DNA of 12,295 nt from Bacteroidota bacterium (GTDB lineage: Bacteria; Bacteroidota; Bacteroidia; Chitinophagales; Chitinophagaceae). Location of the stretch: assembly GCA_023391895.1 (NCBI GenBank), contig JAEWAC010000007.1, positions 1 to 12,295 on the forward strand, given 5' to 3'. The position numbers were made by a program, and so were the translations under genes. Of this stretch, positions 1 to 6,891 are shown piece by piece. Each line of letters begins with the position of its first letter. The stretch's first letter is position 1. The notes below the pieces were generated by a model that saw only the letters and a list, made by a program, of their open reading frames with translations, was not told the origin of the DNA and ran no database searches.

Positions 1-33
1 TCTTTGTTTTATCCAGTGCGTGCCTGCTGCCAT
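1..33 (-). CDS. Start of a further gene of the FHA/PP2C operon (N-terminus only)
   Basis: An ATG on the minus strand at 33 opens a frame that stays open to the window edge, reading MAAGTHWIKQR. It begins two bases after the stop codon of the PP2C phosphatase gene (TAA, GC, ATG), which is the spacing of a translationally coupled operon member. Eleven residues are too few to identify a family. The basic, Trp-containing start would suit a cytoplasmic tail before a membrane segment, but this is a guess. The gene is partial: its body lies to the left of the window. Confidence 0.55.
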   Translation of the reverse strand, partial: MAAGTHWIKQR

Positions 34-35
34 GC

Positions 36-1457
36 TTATTGCTTAGGTAGTTTGATGATGGAATCTGTTTTGAAATCGGATGGGTTTTTCAAAACCCCAT
101 TGAGCTTTTGGTTGTTGGGTAACAGCAACTGGTATTGTACCGGCACGCGGCAGTTGATGAACTGCACGTTTTTCAATTGCAGGGCCGGGTGCTGCACCAG
201 GATGCCCACGTCAAAATTTTCCAGTATGATGTTGTCCAGTACCACTGAACGACAGTTAGCGCCCAGCGCCAGCGCCGGCCCGGCATAAGCCGAATCGCTT
301 AAAAACACCATGCGTCCGTTGCCTTTCAGGTACAAGGTATCTTTTGTAATCCAGACCGTATCGCCAATGATCACCGGCGATTGAAAGAGGGAGTCATGCA
401 GTATTAGCGTATCGCCTTGCAGCCGGTTGATGGTGTCGGTCAACTGTTGCTCCAACGGATTGACGGGTTGCTCCACTGCTATTTCATTCTTCGCTACCGC
501 ATTGGGCTTTTGAAATAATTGCCATAAAAAGCCAGCCAGCAACACCAGGCAAAGAACAGAAAGTATCACAACAGGGATGTAATTGGTTTTCTTTTGAACC
601 ACAATTTTTTCTACCGTGCGGACCGGGAGCTCAACTGGTGCGGCCTTGCTTCCGGACGGCTCCTTTTTTTTTACAGCGGTGGGTTTGGTGGCTACTTGTT
701 TTACAGGCCTGGCATTGTTGTGCACCAGCACTACGGTAATGTTGTCTTTTCCACCGGCCTCGTTGGCCGCGGCTACCAGGGCTGCACCTTTTTCGGCCAG
801 GGTTTTGCCTTTTTGCAGCAGGGCGGTGATCTCGCTGCTGCTGACCAGGTCGGTTAAACCATCACTGCACAACAGCAGCAGGTCGCCGGGTAAAAAGGGA
901 GATTCGCCGGTTTCAATATAATCAGAAGCCAGCGTGAGGTGTCCCTCAATACCCAGGGCTTTGTTGATTTCGTTGCGCTTGGGATGCTGCATGGCGGCGG
1001 CTTCCGTCAGGCGGCCGCTGTCTTCCAGGTATCCTACAAAGGAATGGTCTTTGGTGAGTTTTACCAGCGAGCGGTCGCGCAGCAGGTACAAACGGGTATC
1101 GCCTACATGGGCATAATAAAGCTTGCGGCTTTTGATATCGGCCAACGCCAGTGTGGCCACGCAGGCCATTTGCTGCAGTTCTTCCCGCTGCTGCTTTTGC
1201 GCAAATATTTTTTCATTGGCCACCATCAGCGCTTCCTTCATCATGGTGGTGATATCGCCCGACAGTACACTAAAGTAGTCTAATATACTTTGCCGGGCAA
1301 TGTCGGCCGCCACTTCTCCTCCGGCATACCCTCCCACACCGTCAATCACGCAGGCCGCAATAAAGCGGTTGCCCAGTATCGGTTCTGCAATAAAAGTATC
1401 TTCGTTGTTCTCCCGCTGCTTCCCGGTATCGGTGATTCCAAAATAGTTTTCTGCCAT
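36..1457 (-). CDS. Membrane-anchored PP2C-type Ser/Thr protein phosphatase with beta-helix-like C-terminal domain
   Basis: This 473-residue protein should remove phosphate from Ser/Thr residues using two metal ions. PP2C motifs are in order: RENNED (residues 15-20), DGVGGYAGGE (39-48), AHVGDTRLYLL (117-126), LCSDGLTD (196-203) and GGKDNITVV (235-243). The metal-binding aspartates in DGVGG, SDG and GKDN are present. A Lys/Pro-rich linker (about 250-290) leads to one transmembrane helix (about 293-314). The remaining 160 or so residues should lie in the periplasm. They contain short hydrophobic beta repeats (about 347-445, such as VVLDNIILENFDVGILV) that resemble a right-handed parallel beta-helix. 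The ATG at 1457 is preferred over an in-frame TTG at 1514 because the PP2C fold begins at once after it. The ATG overlaps the stop of the upstream microprotein gene (TAATG). The substrates and the cognate kinase are not in the window. The PP2C call is firm; the role of the C-terminal part is inferred. Confidence 0.93.
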   Translation of the reverse strand: MAENYFGITDTGKQRENNEDTFIAEPILGNRFIAACVIDGVGGYAGGEVAADIARQSILDYFSVLSGDITTMMKEALMVANEKIFAQKQQREELQQMACVATLALADIKSRKLYYAHVGDTRLYLLRDRSLVKLTKDHSFVGYLEDSGRLTEAAAMQHPKRNEINKALGIEGHLTLASDYIETGESPFLPGDLLLLCSDGLTDLVSSSEITALLQKGKTLAEKGAALVAAANEAGGKDNITVVLVHNNARPVKQVATKPTAVKKKEPSGSKAAPVELPVRTVEKIVVQKKTNYIPVVILSVLCLVLLAGFLWQLFQKPNAVAKNEIAVEQPVNPLEQQLTDTINRLQGDTLILHDSLFQSPVIIGDTVWITKDTLYLKGNGRMVFLSDSAYAGPALALGANCRSVVLDNIILENFDVGILVQHPALQLKNVQFINCRVPVQYQLLLPNNQKLNGVLKNPSDFKTDSIIKLPKQ

Positions 1458-1549
1458 TATGGGTGATGCGTTTTTTTGATATCCCTGAAGTGGGCCACCA
1501 GCAACAGCAGGCAAATGACCAGCAGGGCAACTGATAAAATAACGGGCAT
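1457..1549 (-). CDS. 30-residue single-pass membrane microprotein between FHA and PP2C genes
   Basis: The ATG at 1549 starts a 30-codon frame beginning MPVILSVALLVICLLLLVAH and ending in a basic, His-rich tail (FRDIKKTHHP). Residues 3-19 are almost all hydrophobic, so this is one transmembrane helix with a short positively charged end. The start lies 7 bases after the FHA gene stop, and its TAA overlaps the ATG of the phosphatase gene (TAATG). Without it the FHA-PP2C gap would be about 100 bases, so the coding call explains the spacing well. It matches no family known to me. It could anchor the FHA protein or modulate the membrane phosphatase, or act mainly as a translational coupler; none of these is shown by the sequence. 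Automatic gene calling usually misses genes of this length. Confidence 0.6.
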   Translation of the reverse strand: MPVILSVALLVICLLLLVAHFRDIKKTHHP

Positions 1550-1556
1550 AGCTTGT

Positions 1557-2510
1557 TTATATTTTGAAAATGTTGATACCGGCAATACCATTTAACACAA
1601 TGCGTGAATTAATGGGCAACGGACTCCAGGAGGGCTGGCTTACTGCGCTCCGCTTTACTTCCTTTTCATTGACGATGGTTTTTTCGCCAAAAGAGGCAAT
1701 ATAAAACTGATCTTCCTGCCGGTTGTAGCGGATGCGCAGGTGCGGTGTGTTCACCCATTCGGAAGGCACTTTAAAAATGTTGGAAGCCTCCCGGGTTTCG
1801 TCTTTTCCGGACACGATAATTTCATCATCGCGCATAATATATTCCAGCTTGCGTCCGGCAAAGGCCTTATCCGGTAAAATGGTTTCCAGCCGGGCCCGGC
1901 CTGCAGCGGCGGCATTTTTCATAGTGCTTTCGTCGTACACCAGGTCTTCCTGGTAGGGCACTTCGTAATAGCCTTCGCTGTAAAAAGTAAATCCTTTTAA
2001 AATCTCCGGGTTGATGTCAAAGGTCTGGGCAATACCGGTCTGGCGGGGTATATAGGTCATGCGCAGGTTTTCTTCTTTCTGCTCGCCACCGGTGGGCAGC
2101 AGTTTGCCAATAAAGCTTTTGTCGCCGCGGGCATAATCAGGGTGCGACACAAAACGAAACACCCATTTGCGGCTGGACGGCTCCACGGTTTTACCCTGCG
2201 ACCGAAAGTCTTTTAAAATCCCATAGAAATTCCTGACCGACTCCTGCACAATCAGGCCAAAGATCCCTTTTTTGTTTTCCATAAAATCCCGGTAGTCATC
2301 GGGATTAAAGCAGATGATGTACTCATGATAAAAAACAATGCGGCTGGCAAAAGACAACTGCCCGATGGATTCGTTGAATTTTTCCAGGATGTATTTGTAT
2401 ACATCATTGGGCGTAATGGCCGGTGGCAGTACCGTGGTCGCCGTGGTTTCTTTTTTCAAAAACCACTCATGCAGGCCGATGCGTTGCCAAAAAGAATTCT
2501 TTGATTTCAT
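1557..2510 (-). CDS. FHA-domain signalling protein with FhaA-like N-terminal domain
   Basis: This is a 317-residue cytoplasmic protein with no signal peptide or membrane segment. The C-terminal part (about 220-317) has the pattern of an FHA phosphothreonine-binding beta sandwich: HLRIRYN (257-263), FYIASFGEKTIVN (269-281) and LPINSRIVLNG (298-308). These correspond to the family's 'H..I', 'D.GS.NGT.VNG' and 'L..GD.I..G' blocks. The classical GR and SxxH residues and the Asn-Gly pair are changed, so phosphopeptide binding may be altered or lost. The N-terminal part (about 35-125; SRIVFYHEYIICFNPDDYRDF at 56-76 is the clearest piece) recalls the DUF3662 domain of mycobacterial FhaA, though only by eye. 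The gene is the first of the operon with the microprotein and PP2C phosphatase, which fits a Ser/Thr phospho-signalling role. The ATG at 2510 is the only sensible start and follows a promoter candidate. Confidence 0.75.
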   Translation of the reverse strand: MKSKNSFWQRIGLHEWFLKKETTATTVLPPAITPNDVYKYILEKFNESIGQLSFASRIVFYHEYIICFNPDDYRDFMENKKGIFGLIVQESVRNFYGILKDFRSQGKTVEPSSRKWVFRFVSHPDYARGDKSFIGKLLPTGGEQKEENLRMTYIPRQTGIAQTFDINPEILKGFTFYSEGYYEVPYQEDLVYDESTMKNAAAAGRARLETILPDKAFAGRKLEYIMRDDEIIVSGKDETREASNIFKVPSEWVNTPHLRIRYNRQEDQFYIASFGEKTIVNEKEVKRSAVSQPSWSPLPINSRIVLNGIAGINIFKI

Positions 2511-2835
2511 GCCAGGGATTATGAAAGTAAATTTAAATGAATTATATTAGTACCAACTTGCTAAGTAAGCCACTTTAACTAAACGTAACCATCTACGCAT
2601 TTTATTGCTTTTACCCGCTCCAACATCTTTTGAAAAGGCTGTGACGATCCTTGCAAAAGAAGTTTCCACCCGGCCATCATTGGCGGAAAGCCTTGTTTCA
2701 CGGGCCTGGAACAACTTTTGCATACACATCCTGTACATATGTTTTTATTAAAATATTATCCTCAGTAATTACGGTAAAGTCTGCTTTATGCTGGTTGCTG
2801 GCGGTAAAACTAAATCACAATTTAAACCCTAAGCA
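2511..2835. other. Intergenic region between divergent genes
   Basis: This 325-base gap separates the divergent FHA operon (minus) and the small orphan gene (plus). It holds the FHA promoter candidate near its left end. Short frames run through it on both strands, for example minus 2738-2547 and plus 2651-2839. Their composition is unlike that of protein and they overlap real features. No clear promoter for the plus-strand gene, no hairpin and no repeat was found. Confidence 0.5.
2528..2557 (-). promoter_or_regulatory. Candidate Bacteroidota promoter of the FHA-PP2C operon
   Basis: Read on the minus strand, GTTG (2557-2554) is followed after 18 bases by TAAATTTA (2535-2528). This is one mismatch in each box from TTTG and TAnnTTTG. 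The downstream box lies 17 bases before the ATG at 2510, implying a very short untranslated leader. The surroundings are AT-rich, so chance matches are possible. Confidence 0.35.
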
Positions 2836-3108
2836 ATGACACCCTACATGTTTGACTCCTTGACAAAAACACAGCAGGCAGACATACTGCAATACGAAAG
2901 TGAATATCTATACACCCGGCAGGAGCCCGAGTTTATCATTGACCTGTACAAGGTGGGCGACTTTTATGTTGAGATCTACTTTCACAGCAGGCAGGAAGAA
3001 TACATCGGCATGAGAAGTTTTTATTTAAACAACCAACCCAGTTCGTACCTGCCCGATTATAAAATACGGTACATGTCTTACTACTCCTACCACATGCCCA
3101 GTGCCTGA
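2836..3108 (+). CDS. Small tyrosine-rich hypothetical protein
   Basis: This 90-residue protein begins MTPYMFDSLTKTQQADILQY. I do not recognise a named family. It is likely real: codon use resembles the neighbours, and the composition is that of a folded small protein with an amphipathic N-terminal helix (about 6-28) and alternating beta-type segments (FIIDLYKVGDFYVEIYFH, 33-50). Fifteen of 90 residues are Tyr, clustered at the C-terminus (YMSYYSYH). There is no signal peptide, membrane segment or Cys. It stands alone, divergent from the FHA operon and convergent with the histidine kinase, whose stop lies 34 bases away. The segment 33-50 reads like a small cytoplasmic alpha/beta protein common in Chitinophagaceae genomes, but that is an impression, not a match. 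Confidence 0.75.
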   Translation: MTPYMFDSLTKTQQADILQYESEYLYTRQEPEFIIDLYKVGDFYVEIYFHSRQEEYIGMRSFYLNNQPSSYLPDYKIRYMSYYSYHMPSA

Positions 3109-3142
3109 AGCGGCTTCCCTCTTTTCCATACCAACCCAAGTT

Positions 3143-4873
3143 TTATAATGCAACCGGATGTGTAGTAGGCAGGATGATAAAAAAACTGGCCCCATACCCT
3201 ACTTTACCCCTGGCATAGATGACGCCATTATGGTTTTCCACCACCTTTTGGCATAAAGCCAGTCCAATACCCGATCCATCAAATTCGTCTTTGCTGTTCA
3301 GTCGCTTGAACAAGGAAAAGATTTGCCCAGTATACTCGTTGTTAAACCCTATGCCATTGTCCGAAACCTGGATTTCAGTATAGTCCAGGGGCGGGTTCAG
3401 CTGGCTGTGGGCCTGCACCTCTTCAGGCGATAGCGGGCGGGCGGAAATGGTTATTTCAGGCAGGCGGCCTTCCTGCGTAAATTTCAGGGCATTATTGACC
3501 AGGTTGTACAGCAACTGCCGCATCTGCAAGGGTATGGCCTCCACGGTGGGCAGCGGGTGCGTGTGTATCCGGGCGCCTTTTTGTTCAATCATCAGCTCCA
3601 GGTCCTGTAGAACGTTGTTCAGTTCATCATTTAAATTGGTGGACACAAAAACAGCGCCCTGGCTGATACTGGAATAACTTAAAATATCCCGGATCAGGGT
3701 GCTCATCCGCTCCGATGAGTTGACCACTTTCTGCAGGTACTGTTTTCCTTTTTCATCCAGTTGGTCGGACTGGCGGTCCCACAGCAGGTTACTGAAGGTT
3801 TGTATTTTCCGCAGCGGCTCCTGCAAGTCATGACTGGCTGCATAAGCATACTGCTCCAGCGCCGCATTGGATTTTTCCAGCTGCTGCACACTGGTTTCCA
3901 GCTTTTCCTGCGCATTTTTCAACCCCGTAATGTCCTGTATGGTTGCGGTAAATCCTTCTTCGCGGGGTGCCAGCCGCACCAAAAACCACCGGCGCACCTC
4001 GTTCTGGGTAAAATGGGTTTCGTATTCAACCGGTTCCCTCTTTTCCACAACGGTTCTGAACTTTACCATACTGTCCATGCCCAGGATGTTCGGAAGGGCA
4101 CTTACTTTTTTGCCAATCAGTTCCTGCGGCTTGTAGCCCAGCAGTTTTTCCACCGTTTCGTTGGCATATTCTATGGTAAAATCCACCAGTTGGTCGTTGG
4201 CATGTACCGCCTTGTAAGAAACAATCCCGTTTTGGGCGGCATTGAGAATGGACTCCAAAAAGCCTTCCAGCCATTTTTGTTTGCGATTCAGCAGCAGGTT
4301 GGTGGCAAAAGTAACCAGGATGGTCCCGCCCGCAATAATCACCAGGGTCAGTGAAATAATATTATTCCAATGGATTGTTTTTTCCAGTACCTGCTTGCGG
4401 TTGTTTAATTCTTTTTCTTCCGCCTCGGCCATGGTATTGATCATAGAGCTGATCTTGAACAGCTGCCCCAGGCGCCATCCTTCACCCGCCTCAATCATTT
4501 CGGGTATGTTCATCTCGAGCAAAACAGGCATTTGCGCATCAATAAGCTGGGCCAGCGATTCCATCTGCCGGGCCTGTACCGGGTTATCTTTGGTAAGGGC
4601 CAGCAATTCATTGAGCTCGCTGTTTACTTTAAGGGCTTCCTGCCGGTACAGTCCATAAAAGTTTTGGGCTACCTTAACCTCGTAGCGGGGGGAATAAATC
4701 TGGGCGCTTTTAAAATAATTGGACAACCGGTCCAGGGAGGTGATGATCTCACGACTATGGTTTACCGATTGGGTATAGGCCCGCATTTTACCAAAGCTCT
4801 GGTACCTGATTACGGCAGAGACAATGAAAAGTAAAAAAGAAAAACCAAAAACATAAAGTGTTCTTTGACGCAT
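3143..4873 (-). CDS. Membrane PAS sensor histidine kinase
   Basis: This 576-residue inner-membrane sensor kinase should autophosphorylate on His348 and pass the phosphate to a response regulator. Two transmembrane helices (about 7-23 and 171-192) enclose an all-helical periplasmic sensor of about 145 residues, similar in layout to CHASE3 or four-helix-bundle sensors. A PAS domain follows (about 203-320, ending FTATIQDITGLKNAQ), then a short coiled coil and the HisKA domain with H-box ASHDLQEPLRKIQTF (346-360). The HATPase domain shows the N box NLVNNALKF (457-465), DNGIGF (505-510), FSLFKRL (519-525) and GSGIGLALC (533-541). All catalytic motifs are intact. There is no receiver domain and no response regulator next door, so it is an orphan kinase whose partner must be elsewhere. 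The ATG at 4873 directly precedes the first membrane helix. It is transcribed alone and converges with the 90-residue gene. Confidence 0.95.
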   Translation of the reverse strand: MRQRTLYVFGFSFLLFIVSAVIRYQSFGKMRAYTQSVNHSREIITSLDRLSNYFKSAQIYSPRYEVKVAQNFYGLYRQEALKVNSELNELLALTKDNPVQARQMESLAQLIDAQMPVLLEMNIPEMIEAGEGWRLGQLFKISSMINTMAEAEEKELNNRKQVLEKTIHWNNIISLTLVIIAGGTILVTFATNLLLNRKQKWLEGFLESILNAAQNGIVSYKAVHANDQLVDFTIEYANETVEKLLGYKPQELIGKKVSALPNILGMDSMVKFRTVVEKREPVEYETHFTQNEVRRWFLVRLAPREEGFTATIQDITGLKNAQEKLETSVQQLEKSNAALEQYAYAASHDLQEPLRKIQTFSNLLWDRQSDQLDEKGKQYLQKVVNSSERMSTLIRDILSYSSISQGAVFVSTNLNDELNNVLQDLELMIEQKGARIHTHPLPTVEAIPLQMRQLLYNLVNNALKFTQEGRLPEITISARPLSPEEVQAHSQLNPPLDYTEIQVSDNGIGFNNEYTGQIFSLFKRLNSKDEFDGSGIGLALCQKVVENHNGVIYARGKVGYGASFFIILPTTHPVAL

Positions 4874-4892
4874 CCAGGAAACAGGTTTTACA

Positions 4893-4921
4893 CAAATTTA
4901 TTCGCACAAAAGAAAACGAAA
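4893..4921 (-). promoter_or_regulatory. Candidate promoter of the histidine kinase gene
   Basis: On the minus strand TAAATTTG (4900-4893) matches the Bacteroidota -7 consensus TAnnTTTG exactly and lies 19 bases before the start codon. A partial upstream box TTTC (4921-4918) is 17 bases away. The -7 box is good; the -33 box is weak. Confidence 0.4.
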
Positions 4922-5053
4922 TGTAAAGAAAATAACCAATCCCCCTAACAAAGACCACTTATCACCTTGCCGACCTTCTTACATGCTTCCAGCAAGTGAA
5001 ATGCAAAAGGGAAGCCAGTTTTGTTCTTTATTAAAACACACGCATCTCCTACT

Positions 5054-5080
5054 GCAACGGCAGCAGCCGGCCGCTGTTGC
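5054..5080. repeat. GC-rich hairpin of unknown role
   Basis: GCAACGGC (5054-5061) pairs with GCTGTTGC (5073-5080), eight pairs including one G-U, and two further pairs follow after a mismatch, closing a small loop. There is no T-run directly after it on either strand, although TTTTTT occurs 10 bases to the right. It is not a standard terminator for the leftward fucosidase transcript. Confidence 0.35.
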
Positions 5081-5123
5081 TATCAACAAATTTTTTGGTA
5101 ACACAGCATCTCCCCTTTTTCTA

Positions 5124-5201
5124 ACTTCTTTAAAACCCATATGGTTCTATGCACCAAACCCAGGTGCTTTATTAAAAGCGCATATGGGGTTTTAAAGAAG
5201 T
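5124..5201. repeat. 78-base foldback element with 20/21-base inverted arms
   Basis: The left arm (5124-5143, ACTTCTTTAAAACCCATATG) and the right arm (5181-5201) are reverse complements except for one extra base in the right arm. The 37-base centre carries a second hairpin, GCACC (5151-5155) with GGTGC (5163-5167). As RNA the whole unit would fold into one long stem with a small inner stem-loop. It lies about 100 bases beyond the fucosidase stop, so it could shape or end that transcript. The same arm sequence recurs at 7205 and in part at 7051, which points to a dispersed repeat or a miniature mobile element instead. No target duplication is evident at the edges. Confidence 0.7.
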
Positions 5202-5300
5202 GATACCGTTATTAACTTAATGTGTATACCGCAACGCGGCAAAAGAAATAAGGATCACTAAGGCAAAACCGTAAACGCGATTAAATAAGAAACAAGATTG

Positions 5301-6752
5301 TTACAAGGCGTTTTGCAGCTTGATCACAAACAACTCCGCTGGTATATCAGCCGGTTTCATAACCGACAGGTCGATGACACAATCGCTGCCCGACTGCTTC
5401 CAGGACAACTTCTGGTTATTGGCCAGCAGCAGGACTCCGGCACCGGCCGGCGCTTTAAAGTTGCGGATGCGTACCTGCTTTTGATAAGCCGGCACAATAC
5501 AGTACAGGTCTTTGCCCTTGCGGGTAAAAAATTGTTCAATATGCGCCGTGTCTTTTTTAGGACGTATCATTTCGCTGATGTTATAATCGGCCATATAGCT
5601 GGCATCTTTTTTCTGCGGTTGCAAGCCCCGGCTCCACTGGTACGGCTGCTTCCAGGCGGTGGTTCCATAAATAGCTTCTCCATTGGTCTGCAGCCAACTA
5701 CCCATATCCGTCAGGCGCTGCTGCATGATCACCGGGATGCGGCCATCTGCCGTTGGGCCAATGTCTAGCAGCAGGTTACCGCCCCGGGCCACCACGTCCA
5801 CCAGTATCAAAATAAGGTCGCGGCTGGTTTTATAATCTTCCAGATTTTCTCTGCGGTTGTACCCGTAGGAGTGGCCAATGCCGCGGCTTTCTTCCCAAAT
5901 GACGTTGGCATCCATGCCGGCCCCGTATTCCGATGTGGTATAAGTGGCACCGGTATTTTTACCCCGGGTATTGCTGCCCCACCGGTCGTTCACCACCACT
6001 TCTTTGGCCACCGGCGATTCGTTGAACAACCAGGAAAGCAATTCCTGGCTCTTCCAGGCCGTGTCGGTCAGATCCCACTCGCCATCCGAAAAAATAAGCG
6101 AAGGTTGGTATTTTGTTACCAAGTCTTTAAACTGCGGCGTCATGTGCTCGGCTACATAGCGCTTTTTGTCCTGTAACCACAAAGGATTAAACCATTCATA
6201 TAAGGAGTAGTAATAGCCCATCTTCAGGCCCGAATCGCGTACGGCCTGGGTCAGGTCGCCCAGCAGGTCGCGCTGAGGCGTGCCCGATACAGCGTTCCAG
6301 GGCCGGCCCCAGGTGCGGTCGGCCTCTGCACTCGGCCAGAGCGCATAGCCTTCGTGGTGTTTGGAAGTTAATACCACGTAGCGGGCACCCGATTGTTTGA
6401 ACACATGGGCCCACTGCTGCGGATCAAACAGTTCTGCCTTGAAGCTTTTTTCAAACTGAGGGTACTGAAAATCCGGGCCGTAGTTTTTATCATGAAAGGC
6501 TTTGAAATCTTTTTGTTTTTCGTGCAACCGGTACCAGTACCATTCGGAATAACTATAGCCACTGTTGGCAATAACCGGCGCATAAGCCGGAACGGCATAG
6601 GCACCCCAGTGAATAAAAATGCCAAACTTATCCTGGTGAAACCAGTCTGGTATGCCCCGCTGGTTGAGCGATGGCCAGTTGGGCTGATAAGTTTGTGCCA
6701 TGGCAAATAAGCTGGTTGTAAGGGTGGTAAGCAAAAAGAATAACTTTTTCAT
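5301..6752 (-). CDS. Secreted alpha-L-fucosidase, glycoside hydrolase family 29
   Basis: This 483-residue enzyme should release terminal alpha-L-fucose from glycans by a retaining mechanism. A type I signal peptide (MKKLFFLLTTLTTSLFAMA, cut before Gln20) sends it to the periplasm or outside. The (beta/alpha)8 catalytic domain starts with PDWFHQDKFGIFIHWGAYAVPAY (35-57), the GH29 hallmark, followed by VLTSKHHEGYALWPS (127-141). LIFSDGEWD (219-227) carries the nucleophile, probably Asp223. The stretch 273-300 includes WEESRGIGHSYGYN, where the acid/base Glu is expected. DYKTSRDLILILVDVVARGGNLLLDIGPTADG (306-337) is also typical. A beta-sandwich C-terminal domain (about 385-483) completes the fold. 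The ATG at 6752 is chosen over an in-frame TTG at 6764 because it gives a standard signal peptide. No susC/susD pair or other glycoside hydrolase adjoins it, so it is not visibly part of a polysaccharide utilisation locus. Copies of one repeat lie on both sides. Confidence 0.95.
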   Translation of the reverse strand: MKKLFFLLTTLTTSLFAMAQTYQPNWPSLNQRGIPDWFHQDKFGIFIHWGAYAVPAYAPVIANSGYSYSEWYWYRLHEKQKDFKAFHDKNYGPDFQYPQFEKSFKAELFDPQQWAHVFKQSGARYVVLTSKHHEGYALWPSAEADRTWGRPWNAVSGTPQRDLLGDLTQAVRDSGLKMGYYYSLYEWFNPLWLQDKKRYVAEHMTPQFKDLVTKYQPSLIFSDGEWDLTDTAWKSQELLSWLFNESPVAKEVVVNDRWGSNTRGKNTGATYTTSEYGAGMDANVIWEESRGIGHSYGYNRRENLEDYKTSRDLILILVDVVARGGNLLLDIGPTADGRIPVIMQQRLTDMGSWLQTNGEAIYGTTAWKQPYQWSRGLQPQKKDASYMADYNISEMIRPKKDTAHIEQFFTRKGKDLYCIVPAYQKQVRIRNFKAPAGAGVLLLANNQKLSWKQSGSDCVIDLSVMKPADIPAELFVIKLQNAL

Positions 6753-6795
6753 AAGCGTAAGCAACAGAATCTACACTAAAACAACAAAACAACTT

Positions 6796-6827
6796 CTGCA
6801 CAGGATGTGAATTGCAGGCTTTTTTTT
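6796..6827 (+). terminator. Terminator-like hairpin with T-run, no obvious client gene
   Basis: CTGCA (6796-6800) pairs with TGCAG (6813-6817), and eight T follow from 6820. The form suits a weak intrinsic terminator on the plus strand. The only gene to its left is on the minus strand, so it would end an antisense or unannotated transcript, or it is a chance structure. Confidence 0.2.
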
Positions 6828-6869
6828 ATCCGTGCCGGATTGAAAATGAAAAGGGGGCTAAAAAGTGAA

Positions 6870-6891
6870 GGCCTAGGTATAAACCTAAGCC
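6870..6891. repeat. Short palindromic stem-loop
   Basis: GGCCTAGGT (6870-6878), ATAA loop, ACCTAAGCC (6883-6891): eight of nine positions pair. No T-run follows. It lies about 120 bases upstream of the fucosidase start and could be an operator or a structural leftover; nothing decides between these. Confidence 0.35.

Larger units (their letters stand above)
4874..5300. other. Intergenic region between histidine kinase and fucosidase genes
   Basis: This 427-base gap lies between two minus-strand genes. From left to right it holds the kinase promoter candidate, a GC-rich hairpin at 5054-5080, a long inverted repeat at 5124-5201, and about 100 AT-rich bases after the fucosidase stop. No coding frame is credible: the open plus frame 4983-5195 runs through the inverted repeat and reads as low-quality protein. 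Confidence 0.6.

Noticed and set aside
2547..2738. Minus-strand open frame of 63 codons upstream of the FHA gene
   Set aside because: It runs through the FHA promoter candidate, has an unstructured composition and shows no recognisable motif.
2651..2839. Plus-strand open frame of 62 codons overlapping the start of the 90-residue gene
   Set aside because: It overlaps the better-supported start at 2836 and its composition is not protein-like.
3107..3126. Possible terminator GAAG-cgg-CTTC followed by CCTCTTTT after the 90-residue gene
   Set aside because: The stem is only four pairs and the T-run is interrupted; too weak to call.
3761..4354. Plus-strand open frame of 197 codons opposite the histidine kinase gene
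   Set aside because: It is antisense to a complete kinase with all motifs; its translation resembles no protein.
4983..5195. Plus-strand open frame of 70 codons between kinase and fucosidase
   Set aside because: It includes the left arm and most of the right arm of the inverted repeat and a GC-rich hairpin; no family resemblance.
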